The position numbers and the translations under genes were made by a program. Under the pieces are notes generated by a model. The model was given only the letters and a program-made list of their open reading frames with translations. It did not search any database and was not told where the DNA came from. Below are positions 11,686 through 25,800 of a DNA stretch of 64,000 nucleotides, piece by piece; positions within the stretch are counted from its first letter, which is position 1; every line of letters starts with the position of its first letter. This DNA comes from Graphilbum fragrans (taxonomy: Eukaryota > Ascomycota > Sordariomycetes > Ophiostomatales > Ophiostomataceae). The stretch covers positions 1,054,001-1,118,000 of the forward strand of contig LLKO01000004.1 in assembly GCA_001513895.1 (NCBI GenBank). Direction: 5' to 3'.

Positions 11686-14600
11686 GGGGGGGGGGGGGGG
11701 GGTTGGCTCGAAAATGAGGTACATTCTAGCCGCTGTGATACATTCCCTGTTTTGTGGCGGTTTCTCACAGTTTCCCTGTCTCGTCGTACCGTACGGAGTT
11801 CACGGGGAGGAGAGAAGAAAAGAGAGAGGCTCGATGCTCCAAAGTTGGGAGTGTCCGGAGCATACGAGTAAGTACTCATGCCTTACACGTAGTTGGGCGT
11901 GAATATTGCTACTACAAATGTATCCATTAACTGTACGGAGTACGGAGTATGGAGTACTCTTTGTACGACAGCAGACTGTCGTCAGTATTGCGAGCATGCT
12001 ACTGCTACGTTTTCATGCGGGAGTGCTGTGCGGTATGCCAGATGCCGTACCAGATGCCACATCAGCGTTGTAGTACGCAAGAGCACAAGTACCACACCTC
12101 GAATACACGGAGAAGAGAGAGTGGTTCTCGGTGGGGAAGCCCCAACGCAGGCCTCAGCAGATAATATGTATATATATTGGCACATTGTCACACCGGGCAC
12201 AGTACGAGGACTCCGAAGTTGACTGCTCATTCCTTTGTTCCAAAATCCAACCCCAAAGTATTTTCTACCTGACGCAAGGAGCGAGGAAATAGAATAAAGA
12301 ACAAGAAAGAAACGTGTGAGAAAACAGGACTAAAATAATGAAAGGAAAAAACGTGGACGGGGGAAATGAGGCACATTCGCCTTTCTCTCTTACTATGTAG
12401 ATTTTGTACCTCTAGACGGAGGTCCTTGCCACAGCGATTGGCTCGGCAGATGGGACCTTTGGTACCGACCATGGGAAAGAATATTAGCAGGCTCCGCTAC
12501 TAGCTGTTTGCGTCCGAGCACATTGAACGCGCCAGGAGGAGACACAGACACACAGCACGCGCAGCCATAGTTATACTCGTATACGACGTACAGGGCGGCT
12601 TCGGTATCGGAAGTCGTGTTTTCAAGCACGAGCACATTCCTTCGGAGTACTAGTTGGGGGAACAGAATGCAAGAATAGGGAGAAAGAGCATGTGTGCCTC
12701 GGCTAGAGTAGCCTTTCTAATAGATGCCACGTCTTTACCACTTGCTTCTTGTATCTCCCTACTCCGTGCTTTGTTGCGTTGTAAAACTAAGGAAGGGTGT
12801 AGTACCACATTTTCCTTCACCTCTGCCCTACCGCCAGCTTGGTTCGGCCAGCCCAATTCCGGGGCACAACCCTACGCAAGCTGAACAAGTATGGCCATGC
12901 ATAGCTACAACATATAAAAGAAAATGGAAGTAATACGAGATTCGTTTCCTCTTAATACATTTTACTTCACGAATGGATCGACTGAGCTGGATGCGGCTGG
13001 ACCAAATAGGATGGGATAAGCAAAACAAGGGGGGCGCACTTTGCCACAATACAACATACGATTAGTGGGCATGACTACCCAGGCGTCTGAGAAGCTTCAA
13101 GCTGAGGTGTTCATCTTTTTGGTAGCACAAAGCCAGAACTGGGCAATTAGGTCAGTGAACATGCAGGATTACGGTGACATCGTGGTGAAAACGGGTGTGG
13201 AGGAAGGACGACTACGAGAAACAAGAAACTAAGGTACAAGGCGTGAGCAAGAAAAATACAATAAAAAAGGGAGAAGAAAAAAAGAAATATAATACAGGAA
13301 AATTAAGCATACGAGCTGGCCAAGCACAGCCACATTCAAGTAGATAGGCGAAATCAAAATAAGCAATACCTCGTACTCTATGCGGCACAGATCCAACCAA
13401 ATATGGGAAGAGGTTATCACCGTTCCGGCTCGTTTTCACTACCGATATTACACTTTCTGGAAGTTGGTGATTCCTATCCTAAGAGCTTTGGCCTTGGCTT
13501 GGAGACCGATGTCAAGTTTTCTCGTTCTGCGCTCGCCAATTTCCGTTTTCTCCGGTAGGAGACGTAGAAATTCAAACAAGATTTCTGCAGGCCGTTATTA
13601 GGCCGTTTTCTTCCTTCAACCCTGTTCAGGTATTTTTATTACGTATGCCGTATATAGCTACATATGAGAGCTTTTGGTGGAGAGCATATAGCGAACAGAA
13701 TAAGAAAGGTCGTCAAGGTCAACAAGAAAGAGCGAAGAATATGCAGCTCCATACATACGTACACTACGATTTAGACACAGCTGTACGAGTTACACTACGA
13801 CTATGTGTGCTAAGAGTTCTTACACGTATTTACGGAGCAATCGTATATAAGGCACACTGAGTGATGTGTGGGAATATGTTGCGGGACTTGAATCCGCCAG
13901 TGGCATGTGCGTTGCTATACTCCGTAGTACTAGAAACCGTTGGTAAAGCACCTTGTACTTAGTATCTTACTTGTATGTATACGTATGAACGTGACGAGCA
14001 ACGTGGCCGCGCTGTACGAGTGGGTAGGCACACGGAGTATGAGTACAAACAGCGTATCTTAGCCCCGTAATTGCCTGTATATTTGCCTCTGATATAGTGC
14101 TACATACAAGGGGCCAAGCAATAACGAGAGGAACGGGGGCGTCTAACGGATATGATCCCAAAAACGAGGGAATCGGTGTCCCTGGTATCCCGGGGACAGT
14201 GTTCGTACCTGGGAAATGACTCTAATACGTGTTTAGAATAAAGAGCATGGCTCACCAATATCTGTGAATATTAAGGTGCACTTGCGTAGGAGCATCTCCG
14301 GGATACCGGTAGCAAGCGAGCTGCAAATAATTCGGAAAGGAGGCAACGTGTACATATGAAGTACGGTGTCGTATATGAGCCTAATAACTGTCCCCCAGCC
14401 CAGTTGTTTGAGGTGCCGTGGCTGTGGTGCTGCCTCCTTAAGACTTACGGTTCCCTCATTCGGGTTGCTACATCAAGTACGAAGATACACTACATCCCGG
14501 GATGTTTGGTAGGGAGCGGCAAACGTTTCGGAGCGCAGCTGTCACAGCCGCAATTTGTACTCCGTACCTGTGCTGAAAACCCACAAGGGTAGGAGATCTT

Positions 14601-17600
14601 GACACACACAAACACGAAGACATGAAGTCGAGTCCGAAGTAAGAATGCAATAGTCGTACTCCACGAGTAGTAGTCGGATACGGAGCACGGAATATAGAAA
14701 CAGGCGATGCCACTATGAAGGAGAGGCACAGTTATTGTAGACAAGGCTCCTTGACCCTGTTCGGGGTTTGATCCTGTTCTGGGCTATACAAATCACGATA
14801 AAGAGGGAGGACCTCGCTGCTTGAGTATGAGCAGTCCGTACATGGATACGGGTGCTGATATCGCTTGCTTAGCAAGAAAGTACCTGTTGCTTTTGGGCAA
14901 TGGGTGGAGTAATTTGATGTGGCTCTCGAGTATAGGTACATGCATATGTGTACGGGGTATTAAACACACATGAAGTGAGCTGTAAAAAATTGACGCACGA
15001 AAAAAAGAAAGGCCCTGAGAGGCGGTACTGCCGTCTCAATCGGGCCTTCCAGTCTTTTTAAATTGCGCGTATAGGGCAGAGAATAGAGGAAGAGCGGCTT
15101 CGATTTCTGTTTCTGACCAAATATTGCCGTGAGATAAACACTAAACAATAAGGGACAAAAAGAGAGGCCTGACAGGGGGGCATAAGTGGTCGAGAAAACG
15201 CCTCAAAGATATGGGGGAGGATTTGGGGGTAAGCGAGCGGTTCGGGTGGCTTTCCACCCTGCTCGTCACTGGCCAGAAAACGATACAAAAATGAATAGAC
15301 CAATGAGCCAACCAAAGTGTGGGCGTCTCAAGGAGGGATACGAGCAAGCACCCACGAAGTACACAATGTATACAGTAACACTCTGTGCCCGGGTCTTCCT
15401 GGTAGGGAGGCCAAGCGGCCAGGGGGAGGGGTGTATCTTAATGGAGGGAGAAACGACAAGGGGAGGAAGGAAAAGCTCTCTCTGTCCTGCCAGGATGTGC
15501 TGGTAACAGCCTCACAGCTATGACAGAGCTGTTTGTGGCGTTGCGGAGGGTAGCAAAAAGCCGTTATATTTTTGTGTTCCCTACGAGTATGTCTGTCAGG
15601 GGTTATAGTGCCCAACAGTGCCTCCACCCCAAGTACTACAGCATGATGACCCGTTGAGAGTCCGTGTGCGCGAACAGGATAACAGAATGCTCGTCGCACA
15701 GAAGCACAATAGCGACAGCACTTGTTCTGGTCGAGCTTCGAATGGGAAGGCATATGGTACTAAGCAGAAGGAATGATAGCTGAAGGCTGGCTGACCAATT
15801 TGGCGCATTCAATCACCTGTACTAGTACAAGTCCTGCGGCGGCATTTGTGCCTCAAAACCTGCAAGCGAGATCACCATGACCCGTATCGCGTAGCATGTA
15901 GGTTGGGGATGGTTACAGAAGCCACCCTCTCTTGAACACAGCGCCCCAATGACGACATGTTGGTAGCTTCTCTCCCATATCTGCCCCGAGACCCCCTTAT
16001 TGCACCAGCAGTTTTCCTGCTCCCTACGAAGCACTACGGAGTACTGTTGCCACGAACAGGCTTGCATTGTACGACGTAGAGTACATCAAAAGAAACAAGA
16101 CCGGAAATCCTGCTTGCAAGTGTGTGTAAGTGGATGGGTTGTTAAAAAAGGAGATGACCAGGCCTACCAACATGGGCCACGGCCAGAAATATCCCGGAGT
16201 TGCATTCTGTATCCAGTTAGGCTTTTTGCGGGGTATAACAGGGCCATTATACTTTTCGGTGAACGTCCAACGCTTTTTTGCGTATTTTTTTCTGGAAAGG
16301 CACGGTGCACACGTCGACGTGGTCACGACCTCCTGCAAGATACGTGTGCCTACCTACAACGCTCTTCTCATAAAGGACAGCAGCAGTGGAACACGGAGCT
16401 TTCTACGTTGTCAACGGGCACGTTGTATGCGTCTATGGTACACATTGCTCTGAGCGCCCGTCTCTTTGTTGTCTTGGTAGGCCGAGATGACCCTTCTTTT
16501 AGGGAGGGGTGTGGACAAGGTCAAGTTGGTGGACCCTCTTGATTTTGTGGTCCTTCGAAATTTCTCTCCCCACCGAGGCGCTGGGACCTATTCCCTGAAG
16601 AGTCGTAGATTTGGCCGCTTTTCTTCAAATTGGATTTTTTGACTTTCATATCCGTTACCCATGGCATGCTTCTCCGGCGTGCTTGGTTCCGATATTGCAA
16701 ATTTGGCTACAGAGAGGAGGGATAGGGATTTGCATGAATGACTGGATGCCGGCTACCCTTCTAGAAGGAGTACCTATTATGCTCTCTCTCGTGCCATCCT
16801 GGTATATGTGCACTAGGAGGTGCCCGAAGCTTCGGGTGCCATGCGACGGGGTTTCTCTACACCTAAGAGCACCTGCATCCTTTGCGCTCTGAGGACACGT
16901 GCGTATCCGGACTAGATGCCCGTGGCATTCTAGTACAACGTACGAGAATATGTATGAACACTCTCAATTCATACACATGGCTCTGGCCGGATGAGACTGG
17001 GCCATTGTAAGCACAGCTATGGCCTTTGTACGAGTACATAGCGTCGCGACTCATAGTTAGGGGGACGCGATAGCTGTTCAAGGTGGATGCTCTTCTTTGG
17101 CACTTGGGCTTTTCTACAGCACTAAACAAGAACGGCGGGAGCATTTTAGTTTGAAAGGGGGCTCCAATTTCAATGGCATGAATGATCGGTTCCCGGAGGA
17201 GATCGTTTTTTTATTTGCAGTGCCCCCTCGACATAAAGTGTTCTCTTTAAGGAGTACGGACACTGAGAGCGCGCCATAAAATGGAAAAATTAGCACAGGC
17301 CCATTCTTCGTAGCGGCCTAATCGACTTGTGCTACTACGTCGTAGGTATGAACGCTTGGGGAGGGGGGGCAAGGAGAGAACAACAAGGGCTACCCGCATT
17401 ATCCTAATCGAGACAGGGCAGGACCTGGCATGGCCAAAACGGGACAATGACATAAGGACAGACGCTACGGGTCGGTTTGTATTCGGACGAAAAGGGGAGA
17501 CACAAAAGGTACTCATAAGGTGAAGGCCCCGTTTTGTTTGTGGGCAAGTGGTCTAGCCGGATACCACGCAACGATGGCCGCATCGCTGGGTAGTCGTGGG

Positions 17601-20600
17601 CACAGGCTCCATATAACACGGTTATACTGGCACGTAAGTATCTCCTGTAGCCTCTTGTCGTCTACGAGTAGAGCTCTTCAAAGGGGAAGAGCTATCAGAA
17701 GCAAATGGGCAAGTGGATAAGGGCACGCGTGTAGACGGAGCAAATTCCAAGGCAAAGGATACGACGTAAATGAAGCAAATCACCCGATGCCCCCCAAAAG
17801 GAGGCAATGTAAAATCGCTATACATAATTAGCTTAGCTGGGAAGCTGCTCGCTTAGGACCAATTTCCGCCCGACGCAACTTGGTCCTGGGTTCCAGCACG
17901 GGTTAAAAATTTGGACATAACCCTGAAAATGGCCATGGATGATCTGCGTATTCGCTGGGAGACCCCCTACAAACAGAGGAGGGGAATAGTGTACTAGACG
18001 GAGAAATTGAGCATTGCCTACTATGTATGAGGACTAAAAAAAGCAACGAAAGTGGCCCAATGAAGAAGAAAGGGACGGCCCCGTTGCGGTTGTTTCTCGG
18101 AGGTCCTTATTGATGGAGAAGGCATAGCTGCAGGGTATTCTAGAAGAAGGCTATCTTGCGCTCAATGGAGGAGCTCGTAAAGGAACAGGGAAATACACGA
18201 AACGTGAATAAACAAAAATGAAGCAAAACGGAGTACATAGTCGTAGGTGAAGCAAAGAGAAGTTGCTTTTTTTAGCTCCTGTCAGCTGGTCGCAAAAAGT
18301 ATGCATTGACCATTGCACATGTTTCTACTGGGGACCCTGCCGCTTGTCTTGCTCTGTAACGCTCCGGTGCTTCGGATCAGAGTAACTAGAAGAAGTACAC
18401 TACGAGTAGGTCGACGAGCTTATGGGCTGTTTTGAGAGAACGACCACATCTTGAGATACAAAGGTGTATGGGGGCGTCTCGTCGATATACCAAGTAGGCA
18501 AGGCGCGTGTTGGGTAGATAAGTTTTGGACCAGCGCTTGTCTTTCCTTTGCTCCTTCTCCTCTACAGAGTGTTTCGGGACCAAGTCCCGCTTCTCAAAGA
18601 GGACAGGGAGATGGACGATCAAAGGGTACAGAGGCGGGGGAGGAGAGGGGGAGGAGAGCCCAAACAGTCCAGAACCAAAAAAAGAACCCGCGATTGTCCC
18701 GTCACGGAAAAGAGCGCATACGTGAGGCACTCCGTGTAATCTTATTTGCGATGTTTTTCTTCTGGACTGTGTGGCTGATGAGGGGGGAGACAGAAAAAGA
18801 CGAGGCCGGCCAAATGTTTCAGAGCGAAACCGACGCCGGTTCGATTACGGGGGGGGGGCTTGTAAACGTGCTCAACATGCACTCAGGGCGTGTAGGCGGT
18901 GGCCTCTATCACTAAACAGGTAGTGATTGCGGCGGTCGACACAGGGCCACAGAGGGCAGCACCCTGTACAGTAGCTCATGATGATCGCCTATGATTTAGG
19001 GATGGACCTACAGAGTAGCCACGCTTCACTGTCTACCATACAGTGGAAAAAAGGGCGAAGGATTCACGATCAACGCCTCATATACACCTAGAAACGTGGC
19101 TAGAGGAGATGGGGCAGACGAAGAGGAATAAGAAGAGGAGGAGGAGGAGGAGGAGGAAGAGGAATGGGAGGGGCGGCTTGCCCGGTGTGTTGGGATGGCT
19201 CGAATAGGTGCTTTGCATAAAAGCGCGCACAGCGCATGCATGTCAATGTGATGAGGCTGCGATCGCCGTCGTGGTCTTACTGACCTGCCTCCCCTCTTTT
19301 CTGGAGCTGTGCGAGACTATCTTCCCTTTCTCCTCCTGCTTCCTGCCCGACAGATGACAGATCCGCAGGACACGGAGAACAGCGTTTTCCTGCGCACTCC
19401 GTCATTCTTTGTGTGTTTGTTTATGCCTCCTCACAGTTAGGCATATGCCCAACGCACATATGTAGGCTATCATCAAACTAGCGGCCGTCGCCGACTATCT
19501 TGACGGCCGAGAGTATACACTACCACTACGAGTAGTTGCCCGCCCTTTTTTACACTACGCAGATGGGGCTCAAGAGAGGGAGGGGGACTTGTGGCCGGGA
19601 TTTGCTAGACGGCGTGATGGCTGGTTGCTTGCCGTGTCTGCCTGTTGTATGTACAAAGTACTCCGTACCGCTGAGCATGATAGTGTACGTACGAGGAGAG
19701 GAGGACAAGGGCTAGTCTGGCCCGTATTCGGGCCTCTCATGCCTTAGTGCACTCGCCATTCGTGAGCTAGTGTGCACCAAACATGCCTCGGGCGGTAGTT
19801 TGCATTCGCTGAAGGATTGTGATTTGATGCGAGTCGAACAACGAGTGTTGGACTTCGGGGCTGCCCCGAGCGGGAACAAAAGAAACAACAAGAGAGCTTC
19901 CTTCCAGCACATCGACCTACGCTTTCTCCACGCAGCGGTCTGCCCGAGCCGAATCCACCTTGCCCTACATAGCTTGTATGCCATTGCGTGAGATGCAGAA
20001 TATCAGAATATGTCTCTTGTTCAGCATGCACACGCAGGCGTGTCTTTAGAAAGGGCAGCTGGTCACCAAGAAGGCGGGAACATCGGCGCTGCGTTGATGC
20101 CAGCTCCGGCACCAGCACCATACTCCGTTCATACACGTACATATGCAGAAACGTATTGCGTAAATTGCCCAACATGAAGTGCCATAAGATTTCTTCACCG
20201 GCAAGAGATAGGAGAACTGTCCGGAGGACATACGACTACAATGCATTTTCGGAAAACTGGGCAGGCCGGGAGGGGCTAGCTTTGCCTACTTGGTCGGAAG
20301 ATTCTGCTCTGGCCAGACTAGTCCAGGTTGCTCAGCGCGAGCGTCCATGGTCAGTGCTTCTTTTTGCTGGGGGGTACAAATGGGCGATGCGAGAAGCACC
20401 TGGCGGGCTCATTGGTTTTGCCCCTTCTACACTTGGACGCCTGTACTACGGTGTGCGCCAGCTCTAGGCATCCCCGACAACCGGTTTTTCATCCAGCTAG
20501 ACCCGGAGAGGAGGACAAGCCATCCAAAAAAGAAGGCAAGAAAACCAAACCCGAACTGAACAACGCTACGAGTTGCTGGGTATCGTCCACTAACGGCCTG

Positions 20601-22560
20601 TTTCCTGGACGTGTACAGGTGGTTCCGTGCTGGGGTATGCCCTGTTCTGGCGGCCTCGCTTACCCTCTCTCCCCTAGCACAGATATCCGCCCGCCGTTGT
20701 GCTGCCAGGCCCAGCACAGATGTTTGCCACAAAGTGTTGAAGTTGCACCCGGAGAAAAAGTGACGATAGCCTTGGCCCTGGCCCACAGATGAGCGATGGA
20801 GGGGGGTGGGTGGTGTGCTGAGCTTCTCGCGTCCCACAGCCGCCGTAGCAGTCACAAAGTGTAATTTAGGAAGAGCAGTCTATGTACTCGCAGTTGTACT
20901 CGACACGCCGCTCACGCCAGCCGCTGGGCTTCATGCTTCAGATAACCTCGTGTTCGTGCTCCTCGTATCGAAATGCCCGCCTCCTGGCCGGCCATTGCCC
21001 TTCTTTTCCATGCCTGTTCTGTGCCCGACCGCCAGGATTTATTTCTCTCTCTGCGGCTGGTGCTTTGTATGGCCGATTAGTGACAGGGCATTGATTGGCC
21101 AGCCAGACAGAGAGCATGTGCTTATGAAGAGTCTTCATCACAGGGCAAGCGGCTGGCTCCCAATACTCTGTGTCTGCCGCTTGGCCCCTAGGAATGTGTC
21201 TATATGTGTGTGTGTGTGCATCCTTCTGAAGGATTCCTGCATAACGAACTTCCCGCCACCGAATAAGAAGACACCAGGAAAATAGTGCGGTGCCGCTTGG
21301 GAGCAGACAAATGAAATAGCAGAAAAAAGCTTGTCGATGTGTGAATGCACGGCGTGGCGTCGACTCCGTATGAGCGAATAATAAACGTCGATTGCACTGT
21401 ACTACTCGTATATGTATGTACATAGTCGCTCGTATGTAAGGGCTCTTCGAAAAATAAGGGTAAAACCGTTGGAAACGACATGTCTCTTTTTCCTGAACCT
21501 CGAGGCTTTTCTGCATGCATGTAGCATGGCGTCCAGCAGGCCTGCAAGAGCGCCAGCATCATAAGCAGCTAGAGGTGGGCTCCCTGTATCTTGGTTCCCT
21601 TGCCACGGGGACTCGGAAAGTGGTCTCCTGGCCTCTTGCTGGCCCTCCCTTACAGCGCCTCGTGCGCATAACGAAAGATACGTCGACAAGCACCCATTTG
21701 GTAGGTGGTTCCACCTCGTGGTTTATTCGTGATAGGCACTTGCCTTGTTCGAGCTCTTTTTCATTTTTGATTTGTGCTTGTTTGTCTTGCAAGGTCCTTC
21801 GCAGTTTTTCGTGCAGCAATGGTCCATGGTTTCCAAGAAATCCCACGGAACCGTCAACGTGCCTCTGATGGCGAGCTAAGCTAGAACGGCAGGCGGGAGA
21901 GCGAGTCGTCCTCGTGAGAAGGAGGACCCGAGCCAGTCCCTTTCCAACTCTCGGCAAAGGCTGGTCGTGCGCCTTTTCCTTTGTGGGAAGGGGAGACAAA
22001 AAAGAAGGTGTGAGCGCCGTAAACTTGTACGAGTATGGAGACGGAGCTTCAACCACGCACGTACATACGAGTACAAACATCGTGTACGAAATACTTCGGG
22101 CGCTGGGCGTGCTGGTAATATATTACCAATGAGAAAGATATGGAGCATGCTGGAGAAGTATCTTACAAATAAGTGTAAGAAAAAACACCCCCTACAAAGT
22201 ATGTATGGGGCACATTACTGAGAATATGGTGTGTACCTGTCAATCAACAATATGTACATAAAGCTCTGAGTCTTTTTTGAGTTTTTTTTGTTGCTCAGCG
22301 TGCCGTCGTCTTGTTGCTCTCTCGGACCGCTTGCCACTAAGTCAGGAGGGTGCACGAAGCGAAGCCTGGAATAAGTGGGATGAGGGTAAGACTTGGGGGA
22401 GAGGAGCAGGGGGCTTGGGGGCACTTCGGTTGTAGTGTAGCTATATGCTCATGACATATAGCCCGCACCTCTCCTTTCCAGTCCCGATGCTACCATGGAT
22501 AGGAGCGATAATTTCGGGAAGCCAAATGCAAGCCAATACTTGTAGTGTACACGTATCTCA
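11686..22560. other. gene-free stretch rich in TACGAGTA/TACGGAGTA words
   Basis: About 10.9 kb without a supportable gene. Every open frame is short, and candidate frames on opposite strands overlap, as expected by chance at this base composition. What stands out is repeated use of TACGAGTA, TACTCGTA, TACGGAGTA and TACTCCGTA in both orientations (for example near 11.62, 13.79, 15.58, 17.03, 17.66, 18.40, 19.53 and 22.03 kb). There is a GAG-triplet run near 19133-19162 and a short TG repeat near 21205. Confidence 0.6.
11934..11954 (+). repeat. three tandem TACGGAG-type heptamers
   Basis: Three head-to-tail 7-bp units follow one another: TACGGAG, TACGGAG, TATGGAG, with TAC after the last. This is the only place where the dispersed TACGGAGTA word occurs as a clean tandem array. 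Confidence 0.8.
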
Positions 22561-22580
22561 CCCGTGAAGGTCGCCGCATA

Positions 22581-22881
22581 GGTACGAGTGTACGAGTATG
22601 TACTTGGATGTAGCAGTACCACAGACACTCGTACTCGAAGCACACCGCTGCGTTGTTGGGCGAGTAGTATGTCTGGATGGGCGGCTACTCGTACTCGTAT
22701 GCGTGGCGTCCTGCATACATATGTCTGCACAAACACACGGTGTGTTCACACATGAGAGTGGCCTCACCCGCTGCAGCTACCCGTGGGTTGTAGTTGTACG
22801 AGTACATGCGTATACAAAGCCTGGTGCATGTCTCCCAAGGAATTAGCTTCCATGCGTCTTTTACTCGTACTCGTATGTATA
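22581..22881. repeat. cluster of TACGAGTA/TACTCGTA near-palindromes
   Basis: Within 300 bases the word occurs about eight times in both orientations: two TACGAGT copies at 22583-22598, CTCGTACTC near 22628, ACTCGTACTCGTATG near 22685, GTACGAGTAC near 22796 and another doubled ACTCGTACTCGTATG near 22865. The doubled copies share their TAC ends. No coding frame coincides with the cluster. Confidence 0.75.
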
Positions 22882-25800
22882 TGTCTCGCGCTCGCTCGTG
22901 CATTCTAGTAGAGGCACCACTGGCCTTTTTCGTCCTAATTTCCGTGAGATTTGCCCATTTGTTTCGAGCCCCAAATGCTAAAAGCACGACCGCTTGGTGA
23001 CGAGATGGGCAAGCGAGTCTCCTTTGGGGCAACCCGGTGCTCATCTTAGCTCCGGGGCGAACTGGAGCTCCCCTGTGGGCGAAGTAGTGCAGTGCACTTA
23101 TACATAGTGCACCCACATCCCGAGCATGAACGAGGTGTTTCCACAGAGGACGGTTTGTCCATGGAGTAGTCGTAGTCGTATGTATTTTGTAGTAGCGTAC
23201 GGGGAAGAGCAGGACTAGGAGAGGATGGCAGTCGGTTATGAGCCGGGCGACTCTCTTCGAGCCGTTAGCGTGCAATGGAAAGTGATAAAGTCGTGATACA
23301 GGAAAAGGTGTGCGCCATTTGCAGCGAGAGGGTGCGGCCTCGCCACGGAAGCCCATGGCAGAGTTCGAGACCGGCTGCTCGTATGTTGTGTCCATCATTT
23401 TGTCTTCGTACCATGTATGTACTTCCATGCGGAGGACTCGTACTGGAGGAAAGGGAAAGGGAGGGGAGGAGAAAAAAACGGCGCCCCGTCAGCTAGGAAG
23501 TATAGGGGCTAGTGATGTAGCATTCACAGCCTGGCAGTGGTAGCCGAGCTGGGGCGTGCGAGCAGAGGAAGATCAGTGCAGACGAAGATGTGGTGATTGG
23601 CAGACACGTTCGTGGTGGCGTTCACCGTGCGGCCCAGACAGCTATGGAGTCGAGAGCAATGATGAGCCTCGTACTCCGTAGTTGTACTCCAGCTGTCTGC
23701 AAGATACTCCGTACACACACTCACACAGACAAGTCGTTCGTTTTTCATCGAGATTCCCAACGGGTTCTGCTGTCGCTGTTGCTGGCGGCTAGCAGGGTCT
23801 GGTAAGAGAGGCCTGCAAGGCGTGTTTCGGTCTGTTCTCTCATGCCGACCCCCTGGACTCATATCGTTTGCCCCATGTCCGTCTTGCCGGCCCCAGCAGT
23901 TGTTTGCACGAGTACATATGTATAGAAAGTAGCCAGGCAAAACTTGATATGGGATATCTGACATTGCTATTTTGCGCCCTCAAAGAGCGGTGTGGCTTCT
24001 GTCCCGTAACAGTTCGCTAGTCTCGTTTTCCGAGCCCTCTCTGTGATTCGGCAGGCGCTGGCGTGCCGTACGCATGCATACGAGTCGTTGTACCCCGTTG
24101 AGGACGTTTGATATCGTTTTTTTTCGAGATAGCTGTGATTGTGTGTTGTCGAGACGCTTTTTCGTACTTTGCATATCCAAGTGGCGCCGCGCTCGGCCCC
24201 CCAACGTCGAGGGCCACCGCCTTTGTAACGACGGCCTCCGCGCTACCGGCATTACGAGGGCCGCGCTTTCCCTCTTTTCCATGCCCCGTCCACAGTGGCT
24301 GCTGCGTCCTTTCTTTTTGCAGCCAGCCATTCTGGACTCCTCGCTCGCTACTTCCCTTGTTCCAGGATACGCGCTGTGAAAGCGGACACATACTCCATGC
24401 GGTAAGATAGCTCGAGGTGTAGAAGCAAAAAACTCGTACGACGCTGGCCCCTCTTGGCAGAGCCTGGCTTGGACTCTACTGCAGGGCCAAAGGCCTCCTA
24501 GCTAGGAGTGGAAGAAGTCTATGCACTTGGTGCAGCTTCTTGTCGTATGTATGTACATGCACTCGAGGATAGGCAGGTAGGTACTTATGTAAGACAGCAG
24601 CTCCGGACTCATACGACTAGAGCTGCGAACAAGCTATTGCGACTACTGTGACGGTGAGCGCAACATGGTACAGTAGCTTCAGCAGGAAGAGGGCGCCATC
24701 CCGTCACTGACGGACAGCCGTGGCCGTCATCTCATCTTTGGTTCATGGACAGGTGCAACAAGCTACCGAGAGTCCATGCTTCTCTTAGTTGTAGTTACTC
24801 ATTGTCGCAGTCGCACAGTGGACGAAGATACTATAAAAAAAGACCGTGCTGGCTGGACCGGTTGAGTTGATCGATGAGGAGCTGAGGAGCAAATAGCAAC
24901 CATAAAGGTCACCACAGGCCGCCGGATCGTCGGCGCCAGTCTGCAGCGGTCCTTGCCACGGCACTAGTGTCAAGAAGGCAGGTTGGCGGGCTGGTTTCGG
25001 CGTAACCAAACTAGAGTCCTGAGAAGCCTTCTTCGTAGGAGCCCCCGAACCAGCACCCAAAAGGCCTGAAATAACGCCGTTTCCTGGCAGTAGCAACTCG
25101 TACTACATACTGTTGTCGTACATACCGTACAATGGCGTAGTACTCTTTGTATGTACAGAGTAATAGCTGTACATCTACTCTCCCGGCGGCAGAACACTCC
25201 CGCCCCCAACTCCCAGAACCTGGCAGCCGTTATTGTTGGTTGTTTTTTCTCCTTCTGGGCGCATGTGGCTGGCGTCAGCCTGCTTCGTCATCCGGCCAGT
25301 CAGTCCTGACGGACCAACGGGCACAGGGAAAGTGAGACAGGCATAGCTTGGGGGGATGTACGACTACCAGTATGCTCGAGAGACACAGCGGCCCCTTCTG
25401 TCAAGCCCACACGCTTCGCTGCTGTGGCCCGGCTCTACTACGGCTGACGGAGGCCGTGTGGTCTTGTCCTCCCTGCTAGTACAGCTAGTGTAGTGTACTC
25501 GTAACAGGTGTCTTGCCAGGTCCTGCACCGCTGTCTCGGATGCGCACATGTGGTCACTGTTTTGGCTTGGCGTGCAAACACTGGGTCTTTCTCCGCCGAA
25601 ATCTGGATGCTGTTGACTCAAGAATTATCAGTTGTGGTGCCCGACAGTAGTCCCAGTCATCACTGTTGATCTTGATATCGTAGGAAGCATCAAGGGGCAG
25701 CTTATTTGCTCTTTTCTGTACTTTCATGGTATGCTTCTCCATCGCCCCCTAGGGGCTACAGTACAGATAGACTCACATAGGACTACGGAGCACATAACGA

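Noticed and set aside
13861..13920. T-arm-like word (rc GGATTCAAGTCCCGC) suggesting a tRNA
   Set aside because: No matching anticodon arm, D arm or acceptor stem can be folded around it.
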